From Candidatus Omnitrophota bacterium (GTDB lineage: Bacteria; Omnitrophota; Omnitrophia; Omnitrophales; JACROU01), in NCBI GenBank assembly GCA_029261035.1, contig JAJDCD010000022.1, positions 1 through 64,000 of the forward strand: DNA of 64,000 nucleotides. The letters run 5' to 3'. The stretch's first letter is position 1. Each line of letters starts with the position of its first letter. Below the pieces are notes generated by a model. The model saw only the letters and a program-made list of their open reading frames with translations. It was not told the DNA's origin and did not search any database. A program made the position numbers and the translations under genes. Positions 8,620-17,270 of the stretch are shown piece after piece.

Positions 8620-8648
8620 AGTGACAGTCACACAAGGTGACAGTCACT
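8620..8648 (+). repeat. GTGACAGTCAC doublet
   Basis: AGTGACAGTCAC, five bases, then GTGACAGTCACT. Same 29-bp unit as 7426-7454 with a single base difference, placed just upstream of the MscS gene. A GTG inside it would extend the MscS frame upstream, but that is judged accidental. Confidence 0.8.
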
Positions 8649-8674
8649 TTTTTTGTGACGGAAAGAGATGTGTT

Positions 8675-9946
8675 ATGAAAAAAATGTATAAATATTTAGT
8701 GGTTTTATTAGTGGTTTTAGGTTCTTTTTCTGTATTGAGTTATGCTCAAGAAGCACAAAATACTGAAAAAGCTCAAGATCCTTTGATTCCTATTGTTGCA
8801 AACATCCAATCAGAAGCAGATGCAGTATTAAAAGAGTCAAAGAGTGTTGAAAGAGAAGCGTTACTGAAAACGCAAGCTGCTGAAGTAGCTAAGGAAGAGT
8901 ACGAAGGGCTCAAGAAACAAGCTAAAGAGGGTGACAAAGAAGCAAAGGGAAAGCTCCCTACGTTAGAAGAAAAATTTAAAACATTGCAAAAAGAAGCTAA
9001 TAATTTGATGGATAAAGCTCAATTGGCTAAGAAAAAGGCAGAGTTGTATCAAACGATTAAAGCGGAGCAGCGTGCGAACGAAAATTTTCAAAGTCGTTTG
9101 ATTAAAGCGGCTATTGTTATTGGTATTGGATTTGCTTTTTTTTTGGTGTTGAAACTGATTATGGTTCAGTTAAATCGATTTATTACTAAGTCAAATGAAA
9201 ATAGTCTACATGAAAGTGATACGGTTCAGAGACTAAGAACTTTTTCTCGTCTTATTTATTGGGTTGGTAGTATTATTATTGTAGGAACAGTGATTTATTT
9301 AACGCTGGATTATTTTGGTTTTAATTTAACACCCTTGCTGGCAGGTGCTGGAATTGTGGGTTTAAGTTTTGGTTTTGGCGGTCAGTATTTAATTCGAGAT
9401 ATTATTAGTGGTATTTTTATTTTAGCGGAAGGACAGTTTCATATTAATGATGTGATTAAAATTAACGATTTGGGTGGTTTGGTAGAAGATGTTAATTTGA
9501 GAGTCACTAAATTGAGGGACTTAGAAGGACGTGTTATTTATATTCCTAATGGTGAAATTAAAGCAGTTATCAATTATACGCAAGAATGGTCTAGGGCTTT
9601 GTTTAATGTAGGTGTTGCCTATAAGGAAAATGTGGATCATGTAATGGAAGTTATTGTTAGTTTAGGTAAAGAAATGAGAGAAGATAAGGAATTTGGCAAA
9701 TATCTCTTAGAAGATTTAGATATGTTGGGAGTGGATGATTTTGGATCCTCTCAAGTAACTATTAAATTTTTTATTAAGACGCTTCCACTCAAACAATGGA
9801 CGGTTGCTCGAGAATTTAAAAGAAGAATTAAAAACAAATTTGACGAGTTGGGTATTGAGATTCCATTTCCACATCAAACGATGTATTGGGGAACGGGACA
9901 AGATAACGATTTTTTTAAAAATTATTTTGAGCAGAGTACTAAGTAA
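8675..9946 (+). CDS. MscS-family mechanosensitive channel
   Basis: A 423-residue inner-membrane channel that would open on osmotic downshock. Residues 1-24 form a signal peptide or first membrane segment. Residues ~30-125 are a Lys/Glu/Ala-rich periplasmic coiled coil. Membrane segments follow at ~143-165, ~192-214 and the pore-lining helix ~220-240 (AGAGIVGLSFGFGGQ). The MscS beta domain then shows FHINDVIKI, GLVEDVNLR and YIPNGEI, with a C-terminal alpha/beta cage. I start at ATG 8675, where the signal peptide begins; a GTG 54 bases upstream lies inside a dispersed repeat. The coiled-coil front domain makes it longer than minimal MscS (~286 residues). Confidence 0.9.
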   Translation: MKKMYKYLVVLLVVLGSFSVLSYAQEAQNTEKAQDPLIPIVANIQSEADAVLKESKSVEREALLKTQAAEVAKEEYEGLKKQAKEGDKEAKGKLPTLEEKFKTLQKEANNLMDKAQLAKKKAELYQTIKAEQRANENFQSRLIKAAIVIGIGFAFFLVLKLIMVQLNRFITKSNENSLHESDTVQRLRTFSRLIYWVGSIIIVGTVIYLTLDYFGFNLTPLLAGAGIVGLSFGFGGQYLIRDIISGIFILAEGQFHINDVIKINDLGGLVEDVNLRVTKLRDLEGRVIYIPNGEIKAVINYTQEWSRALFNVGVAYKENVDHVMEVIVSLGKEMREDKEFGKYLLEDLDMLGVDDFGSSQVTIKFFIKTLPLKQWTVAREFKRRIKNKFDELGIEIPFPHQTMYWGTGQDNDFFKNYFEQSTK

Positions 9947-9951
9947 GGGTT

Positions 9952-10166
9952 GTGTCATTGCGCCTGCCCGCCATCTTGTTGGGTGGGAGGCTTTGATTTA
10001 TTGGGCCGCGGCAATTTAAGGGTAGAGAGAAGTGTTTTATTCTTTTTGTCTGAGCTTGCCGCGGCTCTTTTTTTGTCTACCTCGCAATGACGCTCTTTCT
10101 TTTACCATCCCCGAATGACAGATGCTGGTTTGTCATCCTGAGAGTAGCGAAGGATCTAGGCGGGTG
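9952..10166 (+). repeat. Composite palindromic elements; possible terminator
   Basis: The region runs from GTCATTG (9954) to CCTCGCAATGAC (ends 10091), the same outer arms as the element at 13872. Inside, GCCGCGGCAA (10005-10014) pairs with TTGCCGCGGC (10056-10065), which is followed by TCTTTTTTT and could end the MscS transcript. Fragments of the other element family follow (CCCCGAATGACA at 10109-10120 and TGTCATCCTGAGAGTAGCGA from 10131). This fills the MscS-lplA gap. Confidence 0.6.
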
Positions 10167-10173
10167 AAGAGTG

Positions 10174-10899
10174 TTACAATTTGTAATTCCATTCTTTTCT
10201 ACTATATTTATCTTCCACTAATTTTTTTATTATTTCTGTTGGAACATCTGTAAATTCTTTTTCTGCTTTCCAATGACGAATAAATTGATCTTTAATTTGT
10301 TTATTGTCTAACTGTGTATTCATAACAAAATCAAGATGGGTTCGGTTTTCACGGTACTCGGGTCGAATCTCTGGAAGGAGTAATGTTTTTTCTATCAGGG
10401 ATAAATCAAAATGAGTGAGAATGGTCCCGTGAAATAAATAGTAATTCTTTTTTCTTTTCTGAGCATTTCCAGAAAATTTACGTTGGCCCACACATAAATC
10501 TGTGATCCCTTGAATTAGAATCTCATCCTTAAAGAGAGGGGATAAGGCTTTTTTATTTTCTGCCATCACAAATTGGTTTGCTTGAGTGATGTCCTTGGAA
10601 GAAATTTCATCTTTAATTTTAAGGATTAGAGAATAATTAAAACAACCCGGTCCTTGAAGAACGGTGCCACCCCCCGAAGCTCTTCTGAGAATAGGAATTC
10701 CTTGAGTTTCACAGAAATTCTGTTGGGTTTCTTCGGTAACCTTTTTAGATAGGCCTAGGACAACGAAAGGTCTTTGAGATTCCCAAAAACGGAGTATTTC
10801 AGGCCCTAAATCCTGCTCACGGTGCTCTAGAAGGGCCTCATCGCAAGCGAGGTTCTCTTCAGGGGTATTAAAACTAAGGTCGAGTAGATGCATTGTCAT
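10174..10899 (-). CDS. lplA: Lipoate-protein ligase A-like protein
   Basis: A 241-residue BPL/LplA-fold protein expected to attach lipoate (or transfer an octanoyl/lipoyl group) to lipoyl domains. It shows RRASGGGTVLQGPG, the family's substrate-binding loop, and KFSGNAQ with the conserved lysine that contacts the lipoyl-AMP. The start is ATG 10897-10899 (MTMHLLDLS). The longer frame begins at a GTG inside a palindromic repeat and would add an implausible tail. No clear ribosome site precedes the ATG. It is divergent from the pyruvate dehydrogenase genes, whose E2 needs lipoylation, so the pairing makes sense. A biotin-ligase role is less likely. Confidence 0.8.
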   Translation of the reverse strand: MTMHLLDLSFNTPEENLACDEALLEHREQDLGPEILRFWESQRPFVVLGLSKKVTEETQQNFCETQGIPILRRASGGGTVLQGPGCFNYSLILKIKDEISSKDITQANQFVMAENKKALSPLFKDEILIQGITDLCVGQRKFSGNAQKRKKNYYLFHGTILTHFDLSLIEKTLLLPEIRPEYRENRTHLDFVMNTQLDNKQIKDQFIRHWKAEKEFTDVPTEIIKKLVEDKYSRKEWNYKL

Positions 10900-10947
10900 A
10901 GAGGGAATGGTACTGAAAAGAGGAGAGAAAGTAAAGCTCGTCCATCC

Positions 10948-10992
10948 CCCTCTAAGGTGCCAGGCTCCCCAGGAGCCTGGCACCTTAGAGGG
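10948..10992 (+). repeat. 21-bp perfect inverted repeat with GTGCCAGGC core
   Basis: Arms 10948-10968 and 10972-10992 are complementary over 21 bp with a 3-base loop. The core GGTGCCAGGCTCC shares GTGCCAGGC with the palindrome at 8244-8267. It lies between the divergent lplA and aceE genes, upstream of both. Confidence 0.85.
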
Positions 10993-11090
10993 TCCTATAA
11001 CCTGATTTTAAGGAATTACCTTGACCAAAGCAGCTGATTTATATAAATTACTAGGCTTTAGTAACCCAATTTAACCAACCTTATAAAATC

Positions 11091-13838
11091 GTGAGTAATA
11101 TATTGGCTAAAAAATCGACTTCAAATCAAGATGCTTCCTCAGAGGGAGTAAATCAATCTGATGTATCTGGTGTAAGTAATTCGTCTGCATCTGATTCAGA
11201 ACAATGGTTTAAATCATTTGAGTTTGTCTTAGAAGATATTCTTAAGAGAAGAGACTCAGAGCAAGCAGCCCTTTTATTAGATAAGTTAACATCAAGTCTT
11301 AGAGAGTCTGGTCACAAAATTCCTACAATCGTAGGCACTCCTTATTTTAATACAATTCGAGTAGAGGAAGAGGTTGAATATCCAGGAGACCGAGAAATCG
11401 AAAGAAAAATTAAAAGTTATATTCGTTGGAATGCAATGTCTATGGTGGTTAAAGCAAACCGAGATCCCGGCGGAGTGGGTGGTCATATTTCTACCTTTGC
11501 TTCTAGTGCCACTCTATATGAAGTAGGGTTCAATCATTTTTTTAGAGGGGGTGACGGAGATCGTCCAGGAGATCTTGTTTTCTTTCAAGGGCATGCAGCT
11601 CCAGGTAATTATGCGCGCGCTTTTTTAGAAGGGCGTTTAGAAGCTAAGAAGCTTCATAATTTTCGTCAAGAACTAGCAGAGGGTGGTGGTCTTTCCTCTT
11701 ATCCGCACCCTTACTTAATGCCAGACTTCTGGCAGTTCCCAACCGTTTCTATGGGCTTAGGTCCTATTATGTCGATTTACCAAGCTCGTTTTATGCGTTA
11801 TATGAGTGCCCGAGGTCTTTTGAAAAAAGAACCTAGAGTTTGGGCGTATATTGGAGACGGAGAAATTGATGAAGTGGAATCGTTGGGTGCTATTTCGTTA
11901 CCCGCCCGTGAGAAATTAGATAATTTAACTTGGATTGTAAACTGTAACTTGCAGCGTTTGGATGGACCTGTTCGTGGTAATGGAAAAATCATACAAGAGC
12001 TCGAAGGTATTTTTAGAGGTGCTGGTTGGAATGTGATTAAAGTGATTTGGGGTTCTGGTTGGGATCGTTTGTTTAAGAAAGATAAGTCGGGTTTATTGGC
12101 TAAGCGTATGGGAGAAGCTCTTGATGGAGATTATCAAAAGTACTCTGTTGCTCCAGGAAGTTATACGCGTAAACATTTCTTTGGAAAATATCCTGAGTTG
12201 TTAGATCTTGTTAACGATATGACAGATGACCAAATTAGCAAATTACTTCGTGGGGGGCATGATCCTCAGAAGGTTTATAACGCTTATAAACAAGCGGTGG
12301 AACACAAAGGTCAGCCTACTGTTATTTTAGCTAAGACCATTAAGGGTTACGGATTGGGTGAAGCTGGAGAAGGTCGTAATATTACGCATCAGCAAAAGAA
12401 GATGAATGAAAAAGAGCTGCGAGAGTTTCGGTCTCGATTTAATGTGCCTATTGCAGATGAAGAGATTGTAGAAGCTCCTTTTTATCGTCCTCCAACGGAT
12501 AGTACAGAATATAAGTATTTAATTGAGCGGAGAAAGAAGTTGGATGGGTTTTTACCCGCTAGAAAAGTAACGGCAGAACCTGTGCCAATGCCTAGCTTGG
12601 ATTATTATAAAGAATTTTTTAAAGGAACAGGGGACATGGAACAAGCAACAACAATGTCGTTTGTTCGCGTATTGACTAAGTTGATGAGAGATAAAAATTT
12701 TGGGAAACAAATTGTTCCGATTATTCCAGATGAAGCGCGTACGTTTGGTATGGATGCTTTGTTTAGACAAGTAGGTATATACAATCCAAAAGGACAACAG
12801 TACGAACCCGTAGATAAAGAGAATCTTCTTTATTATCAAGAGTCGGAAGATGGCCAGATTTTAGAAGAGGGAATTAATGAAGCGGGTGCCATATCCTCTT
12901 TTATAGCAGCGGGTACAAGTTATGCTAATTATGGCGTGCACATGATGCCTTTTTATATTTACTACTCCATGTTTGGTTTTCAAAGAGTGGGAGACTCGAT
13001 TTGGCTGGCTGGAGATATTAGAGCAAAAGGATTTCTTTTAGGTGCGACGGCAGGTCGAACCACACTTTCGGGTGAAGGTTTACAGCATCAGGATGGTCAT
13101 AGTCATTTAATGGCCAGCACCGTACCGACCGTGATGGCGTATGATCCAGCGTTTGCTTATGAAATTGCTGTGATTATTCAAGACGGAATGCGTCGCATGT
13201 ATCAAGACAATGAAGATCTTTTTTATTATATGACTGTTTATAACGAGAACTATCCAATGCCGGTAATGCCTGAAGGCGAAAAAGTAGTAGAAGGTATTTT
13301 GAAAGGTCTTTATCGTTTTAAAGAAGGGGCCTCTGGTAAAAAACATAAAGCACATATTTTTGGAAGTGGATCTATTATTGGTTCTGCACTTAAAGCACAA
13401 CAGATATTAGAAGATAAGTATGATGTGAGTTGTGATGTTTGGAGTGCGACGAGTTACAAGCATTTGAGAACCGATGCAGTTAATATGAAGCGTTGGAATA
13501 TGTTGCATCCAGAAGAAACTCCTAAGAAATCTTACATCGAAACATTGTTAGAAAATGAAAAAGGTGTTTTTGTTTCTGTTTCAGATAATATGAAGTTAGT
13601 TGCGGACCAGATTGCTCCTTGGGTTCCAGGTGGACTTATGACTTTAGGAACGGACGGATTTGGTCGAAGTGATACTCGAGAAAAATTACGTCGATTTTTT
13701 GAAATTGATGCAGAATCGACGGTTATTGCGACTCTTTATCAGTTAAGTGAAAAAGGCGAGATCGATAGAAAAGTAGTTTCTCAAGCTATTAAGGATTTGG
13801 GTGTGGACCCAGAAAAAATCTTTCCAGAAATACTGTAA
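11091..13838 (+). CDS. aceE: Pyruvate dehydrogenase E1, homodimeric AceE type
   Basis: A 915-residue TPP-dependent E1 that decarboxylates pyruvate and acetylates the lipoyl group of E2. It follows the AceE layout: NTIRVEEEVEYPGD near residue 85, IRWNAM, GGHISTFASSATLYEVGFNHFF, HGHAAPG-like QGHAAPG, the TPP motif GDGEIDE...NCNLQRLDGPVRGN around residues 262-300, and a transketolase C-terminal half. It is slightly longer than E. coli AceE (~887) because of a Ser-rich N-terminal stretch. The GTG start at 11091 has no obvious ribosome site, so the real start may be downstream (TTG 11103). It heads the E1-E2-E3 cluster. Confidence 0.93.
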   Translation: MSNILAKKSTSNQDASSEGVNQSDVSGVSNSSASDSEQWFKSFEFVLEDILKRRDSEQAALLLDKLTSSLRESGHKIPTIVGTPYFNTIRVEEEVEYPGDREIERKIKSYIRWNAMSMVVKANRDPGGVGGHISTFASSATLYEVGFNHFFRGGDGDRPGDLVFFQGHAAPGNYARAFLEGRLEAKKLHNFRQELAEGGGLSSYPHPYLMPDFWQFPTVSMGLGPIMSIYQARFMRYMSARGLLKKEPRVWAYIGDGEIDEVESLGAISLPAREKLDNLTWIVNCNLQRLDGPVRGNGKIIQELEGIFRGAGWNVIKVIWGSGWDRLFKKDKSGLLAKRMGEALDGDYQKYSVAPGSYTRKHFFGKYPELLDLVNDMTDDQISKLLRGGHDPQKVYNAYKQAVEHKGQPTVILAKTIKGYGLGEAGEGRNITHQQKKMNEKELREFRSRFNVPIADEEIVEAPFYRPPTDSTEYKYLIERRKKLDGFLPARKVTAEPVPMPSLDYYKEFFKGTGDMEQATTMSFVRVLTKLMRDKNFGKQIVPIIPDEARTFGMDALFRQVGIYNPKGQQYEPVDKENLLYYQESEDGQILEEGINEAGAISSFIAAGTSYANYGVHMMPFYIYYSMFGFQRVGDSIWLAGDIRAKGFLLGATAGRTTLSGEGLQHQDGHSHLMASTVPTVMAYDPAFAYEIAVIIQDGMRRMYQDNEDLFYYMTVYNENYPMPVMPEGEKVVEGILKGLYRFKEGASGKKHKAHIFGSGSIIGSALKAQQILEDKYDVSCDVWSATSYKHLRTDAVNMKRWNMLHPEETPKKSYIETLLENEKGVFVSVSDNMKLVADQIAPWVPGGLMTLGTDGFGRSDTREKLRRFFEIDAESTVIATLYQLSEKGEIDRKVVSQAIKDLGVDPEKIFPEIL

Positions 13839-13871
13839 AAAAGACTGAGGTCGGAAAAATACGAAAAAACT

Positions 13872-13977
13872 GTCATTGCGAGGCAGGGACATAATGAGCT
13901 GTGGTAACCTCAGGTAAGGTTCTCATGATTACTATCCGAGATTGCTTCGGTTCGCTTGTTAAATACCTCGCAATGAC
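13872..13977 (+). repeat. GTCATTGCGAGG / CCTCGCAATGAC element
   Basis: Perfect 12-bp inverted ends (13872-13883 and 13966-13977) enclose GATTGCTTCGGTTCGCT and an imperfect internal hairpin. It is a dispersed REP-like element between E1 and E2; related ends occur at 9952-10091 and 57275-57286. Confidence 0.8.
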
Positions 13978-14014
13978 TTAAGTTCTTTACTCTTCAACAA
14001 AGGGAAATTAAAAC

Positions 14015-15280
14015 ATGGATATCAAAGTTCCTCATTTAGCAGAAAATATTAATACAGGCATTGTTGCCAGTATCTTGGTTCAAGAAGGTGATGTCGTTGA
14101 GAAGGATCAAACTGTAATGGAGTTGGATACTGAAAAAGCGGTTGCTCCGATTCCTGCTGAAGGCCCGGGTAAAGTGAGTAAGATTTTTGTTTCTGAAGGC
14201 GATTCGGTTAATGTAGGACAAGTGGTTGTTCAGCTTGATGGAGCAGGTGGAGCTTCTGCAGCGCCTAAAACCCCATCAGAGCCTCAGCAAGCAGCGGCTC
14301 CTATTCAGAAGCCTGTTGTTCAACAGCAACCTACATCTCAGGCTGGGTACCAGTATCAGTCGCCTAGTGGCTTTCCGCCTCCAGCGTCTCCAACTTTAAG
14401 AAGGATGGCTAGAGAGCTTGGGATTGATTTGTCTCGTATTCGTGGAAGCGAAGAGGGTGGCCGTATTGTTGTTGCCGACCTTCGTGATTACATTCAGTTT
14501 TTACAAGCAGGAGGAGCAAGTAGTGCTCCCCAGCAGGTTGAGGCGTCAGGTCCTAAACCGATCGATACTGATTTTTCTAAATGGGGTGAGATTGAAAAGA
14601 AACCTATGACTACATTGAGAAAAAAGATCAGTGAAAAAATGGTCGAATCGTGGACAACAGTTCCTCATGTGACCCAATACGAAGAAGCGGATATCACAGG
14701 GTTAATGGAATTAAGAAAAAAACATAAATCAAAATATGAGAAGGAAGGCGTTAAGTTAACGTTAACCTCTTTTATTTTGAAAGCTGTGATTCAAGTATTG
14801 CAGAAGCATCCGATTTTTAATGCCACGATTGATGTGGCTCGTGGAGAAATTATCATAAAGAAATATATTAATATGGGCATTGCTGTAGATACAGAAAATG
14901 GCTTAATAGTTCCAGTGATCAAAAATATTGATAAGAAAAATTTAAAAGAGCTTTCGCTTGAATTAGCGGAACTTGCTACCAAAACCAGAGATCGAAAAGT
15001 GGGCATTGATGATTTGGTTGGTGGAACATTTACGATTTCAAATCAAGGGGGTATTGGGGGAACGCATTTTACTCCTATTATCAATACGCCTGAAGTTGCT
15101 ATTTTGGGATTGGGAAGAGGTGTTCAAAAGCCTGCAGCAGTTAATGGGAAAGTTGAGGTGCGTACGTTGCTTCCGCTTTGTCTTTCTTACGACCATCGTT
15201 TGATTGATGGTGGCAGTGCTGCGCGTTTCATTAAAGATCTCTTAGAAACACTAGAAAATTTCAAAGACAAAGACATTTGA
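14015..15280 (+). CDS. aceF: Pyruvate dehydrogenase E2, dihydrolipoyl acetyltransferase
   Basis: A 421-residue E2 that transfers acetyl from its lipoyl arm to CoA and forms the complex core. One lipoyl domain covers ~1-80 with the modified lysine in DTEKA (K41). An Ala/Pro/Gln-rich hinge follows. Next is a peripheral subunit-binding domain ~125-160 (SPTLRRMARELGIDLSRIRG), then a second hinge and the catalytic domain from ~190. That domain ends with SYDHRLIDGG, which carries the HxxxDG catalytic His and Asp. A single lipoyl domain is fewer than E. coli's three, as in many other bacteria. Lipoylation is probably supplied by the adjacent lplA-like gene. Confidence 0.93.
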   Translation: MDIKVPHLAENINTGIVASILVQEGDVVEKDQTVMELDTEKAVAPIPAEGPGKVSKIFVSEGDSVNVGQVVVQLDGAGGASAAPKTPSEPQQAAAPIQKPVVQQQPTSQAGYQYQSPSGFPPPASPTLRRMARELGIDLSRIRGSEEGGRIVVADLRDYIQFLQAGGASSAPQQVEASGPKPIDTDFSKWGEIEKKPMTTLRKKISEKMVESWTTVPHVTQYEEADITGLMELRKKHKSKYEKEGVKLTLTSFILKAVIQVLQKHPIFNATIDVARGEIIIKKYINMGIAVDTENGLIVPVIKNIDKKNLKELSLELAELATKTRDRKVGIDDLVGGTFTISNQGGIGGTHFTPIINTPEVAILGLGRGVQKPAAVNGKVEVRTLLPLCLSYDHRLIDGGSAARFIKDLLETLENFKDKDI

Positions 15281-15300
15281 CAAACTGAGATGATGAAAGT

Positions 15301-15390
15301 TTGTCATCCCGCACTTGATGCGGGATCCAGGTAGGTTAAGGATATCATTTAAAAAAGACACTAGATCCCCGATCAAGTCGGGGATGACAA
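15301..15390 (+). repeat. TTGTCATCCC palindromic element between E2 and E3
   Basis: TTGTCATCCCGCACTTGATG opens and GTCGGGGATGACAA closes it, with inner GGGATCCAG / CTAGATCCCC hairpins. Outer arms are complementary over 10 bp. Same family as the in-frame elements at 1846 and 6557. Confidence 0.85.
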
Positions 15391-15408
15391 TGAATAAAGG
15401 ACAGACTC

Positions 15409-16842
15409 ATGAGTGAGATGAATACGGATGTTGTTGTTATAGGTGCTGGACCGGGTGGTTATGCTGCTGCTTTTGCTGCGGCAGATAAAGGCCATAAAGT
15501 TATTTTGGTGGATAAAGGAAAGAACCTGGGGGGTGTTTGTTTGAACCGAGGGTGTATCCCGTCAAAAGCACTTCTGCATGCAACAAAACTAATTAAAGAA
15601 GCTAAAGAGTCTGAGTTTAGAGGGATTATTTTTGCTGAACCAAAAGTAGATCTTAAAAAAATGAAAGAATGGAAAGAGTCTATTATTGAAAAGCTTTCTC
15701 AAGGGATCGGTTTTATTGCGAAGCAACGCAATGTTGAAGTTTTGAATGGTCGGGGTTATTTTGAAGATTCCAATACCATTCGTGTTGAGACTGAAAAAGG
15801 GCAACAGTTTGTAAAGTTTAAAAAAGCCATTGTTGCTGTTGGATCTAAACCGGCAATGCCAAAAGCTTTTGATTTAGGAAACAAACGTATTATGACATCG
15901 ACAGAAGCTTTGGAAATTGAAGATGTTCCTAAAGATCTTTTGGTCGTGGGTGGTGGTTATATCGGAATGGAATTAAGTACGGTTTATTCTGTTTTAGGAA
16001 GTAACGTTGTGGTTGTTGAGGCTATGAAATCCATATTAATGGGTGCTGATCCAGATATGGCTCGTTATGTGATGGATTATGCTCGAGAAAATTTTAAAGA
16101 GGTTCGTTTGGAAACAAAAGTATTAGAAATGGCAACCAGCGGAAAGAAAATTAAAGTTACTTTCGAGATAGATGGAAAGCCGGTGGATGAGCTTTATGAC
16201 AAAGTATTAGTTTCTGTTGGAAGAGCGCCTAACTGTGAAGATATGGGTCTTGAAAACACAAAGATTGAAAAAGACGAAAAAGGATTTATTAAAGTAAACG
16301 AAAAACAACAAACAGCAGACGAAAATATATTTGCTATTGGTGATGTTGTGGGTGGTTTGATGTTGGCACACAAAGCATCGAAAGAAGCACGAATTGCTGT
16401 TGATGTATTGAGTGGGGAATATAACGAATTTAAAGATATTATTATTCCAGCTGTGGTTTTTACAGACCCTGAAGTTGCTTGGGCTGGTTTGACAGAATCG
16501 GAAGCCAAACAACAAGGGATAAAAGTTGAAGTGGCTCGTTTTCCATGGGCGGCTTCGGGTCGAGCATTAAGTTTTGACCGCACGGATGGTTTAACCAAAT
16601 TGATTGTTGAGCCAGAAACAGAAAGAGTTTTAGGGATTGGTGTTGTCGGGCATGGAGCAGGAGAGCTTGTGAGTGAAGGCGCTTTTGCTATTGAGATGGG
16701 TGCCACAGTTCGCGATTTGGCAGAAACAGTTCATCCTCATCCAACTTTGTCTGAGACTCTGATGGAATGCGCTGAGGTTTTCTATGGTCATTGTACGCAT
16801 ATGGCACCTAGAAAAAAGTCTCAGGCTGTAAAGCAGGAGTAG
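15409..16842 (+). CDS. lpdA: Dihydrolipoyl dehydrogenase (E3)
   Basis: A 477-residue FAD/NAD disulfide oxidoreductase that reoxidises the dihydrolipoyl arm of E2. It has GAGPGGYAAA for FAD, the redox-active pair GGVCLNRGCIPSKAL, a second Rossmann motif GGGYIGMEL for NAD, the FAD motif IFAIGDVVGG, and the C-terminal HPHPTLSE with the catalytic His-Glu pair. It is the last gene of the PDH cluster and could also serve other 2-oxoacid complexes or glycine cleavage, none of which is in the window. ATG 15409 follows AAAGGACAGACTC. Confidence 0.95.
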   Translation: MSEMNTDVVVIGAGPGGYAAAFAAADKGHKVILVDKGKNLGGVCLNRGCIPSKALLHATKLIKEAKESEFRGIIFAEPKVDLKKMKEWKESIIEKLSQGIGFIAKQRNVEVLNGRGYFEDSNTIRVETEKGQQFVKFKKAIVAVGSKPAMPKAFDLGNKRIMTSTEALEIEDVPKDLLVVGGGYIGMELSTVYSVLGSNVVVVEAMKSILMGADPDMARYVMDYARENFKEVRLETKVLEMATSGKKIKVTFEIDGKPVDELYDKVLVSVGRAPNCEDMGLENTKIEKDEKGFIKVNEKQQTADENIFAIGDVVGGLMLAHKASKEARIAVDVLSGEYNEFKDIIIPAVVFTDPEVAWAGLTESEAKQQGIKVEVARFPWAASGRALSFDRTDGLTKLIVEPETERVLGIGVVGHGAGELVSEGAFAIEMGATVRDLAETVHPHPTLSETLMECAEVFYGHCTHMAPRKKSQAVKQE

Positions 16843-16967
16843 TTGCTTTGGGAGGCTCGAAAAGGCCTCTGTTAAAGGAAAAACGAGAAAAGATCGATAA
16901 TTAATAAAGGCGTTTTATTAATGTTTTCAGTGAGAAACGCTGAGAACCTATACCAGGAGGAATCAAC

Positions 16968-17231
16968 ATGCCAAGAGGAAATCCAGCAATTAACAAACCG
17001 TTAAAGCTAAGTGCAGATTTAGAAGCTGTTATCGGAAAAGGTCCAATACCTCGTGGACAAGTAATGAAGAAAATATGGGAATACATTAAAGGGAAAGACC
17101 TTCAAGATCCAAACAATAAAAGAGATATTATTGCAGACGATAAGTTAAGACCTCTTTTTGATGGAAAAGATAAGGTTAATATGTTTGAAATGACCAAATT
17201 GCTTTCTAAGCATTTGACAAAAATCGATTAA
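16968..17231 (+). CDS. SWIB/MDM2-domain mini-protein
   Basis: An 87-residue protein that is essentially one SWIB domain. It shows a short basic lead, then LSADLEAVIGKGPIPRGQV, a KKIWEYIKGKDLQDPNNKR helix-turn, and IIADDKLRPLF..KDKVNMFEMTKLLSKHL. SWIB domains are best known in eukaryotic chromatin remodellers. Stand-alone or topoisomerase-fused forms occur in bacteria, including chlamydiae, where a DNA-associated role is suspected. It has a strong ribosome site (CAGGAGGAATCAAC) and its own terminator, which suggests abundant expression. The exact role is unknown. Confidence 0.88.
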   Translation: MPRGNPAINKPLKLSADLEAVIGKGPIPRGQVMKKIWEYIKGKDLQDPNNKRDIIADDKLRPLFDGKDKVNMFEMTKLLSKHLTKID

Positions 17232-17238
17232 TTTTTAA

Positions 17239-17270
17239 GGGCAGCTCATAATTTGAGCTGCCCTTTTTTT
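17239..17270 (+). terminator. Rho-independent terminator after SWIB gene
   Basis: GGGCAGCTCA (17239-17248) pairs perfectly with TGAGCTGCCC (17254-17263), followed by seven Ts. A weaker stem (AGGCTGC / GCAGCTT, 17298-17316) with a T-rich tail lies just beyond. Confidence 0.9.

Noticed and set aside
8621-8674. GTG start extending MscS upstream
   Set aside because: The GTG lies in a GTGACAGTCAC repeat; the signal peptide begins at ATG 8675.
9804-10019. 71-residue plus-strand frame overlapping the MscS end
   Set aside because: Out of frame with MscS and ends in repeat sequence; no ribosome site.
10900-10983. N-terminal extension of the lipoate ligase from a GTG
   Set aside because: The extension is translated from the palindrome at 10948-10992 and has no homologous content; ATG 10899 fits the family.
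13872-13977. Possible tRNA-like fold with GGTTCGCTT
   Set aside because: No acceptor stem or anticodon arm can be formed; the 12-bp ends and recurrence show a REP-like element.
16194-16706. Minus-strand 170-residue frame opposite lpdA
   Set aside because: Antisense shadow of a well-conserved enzyme; composition is Ser/Thr/Pro-rich as expected from reverse reading.
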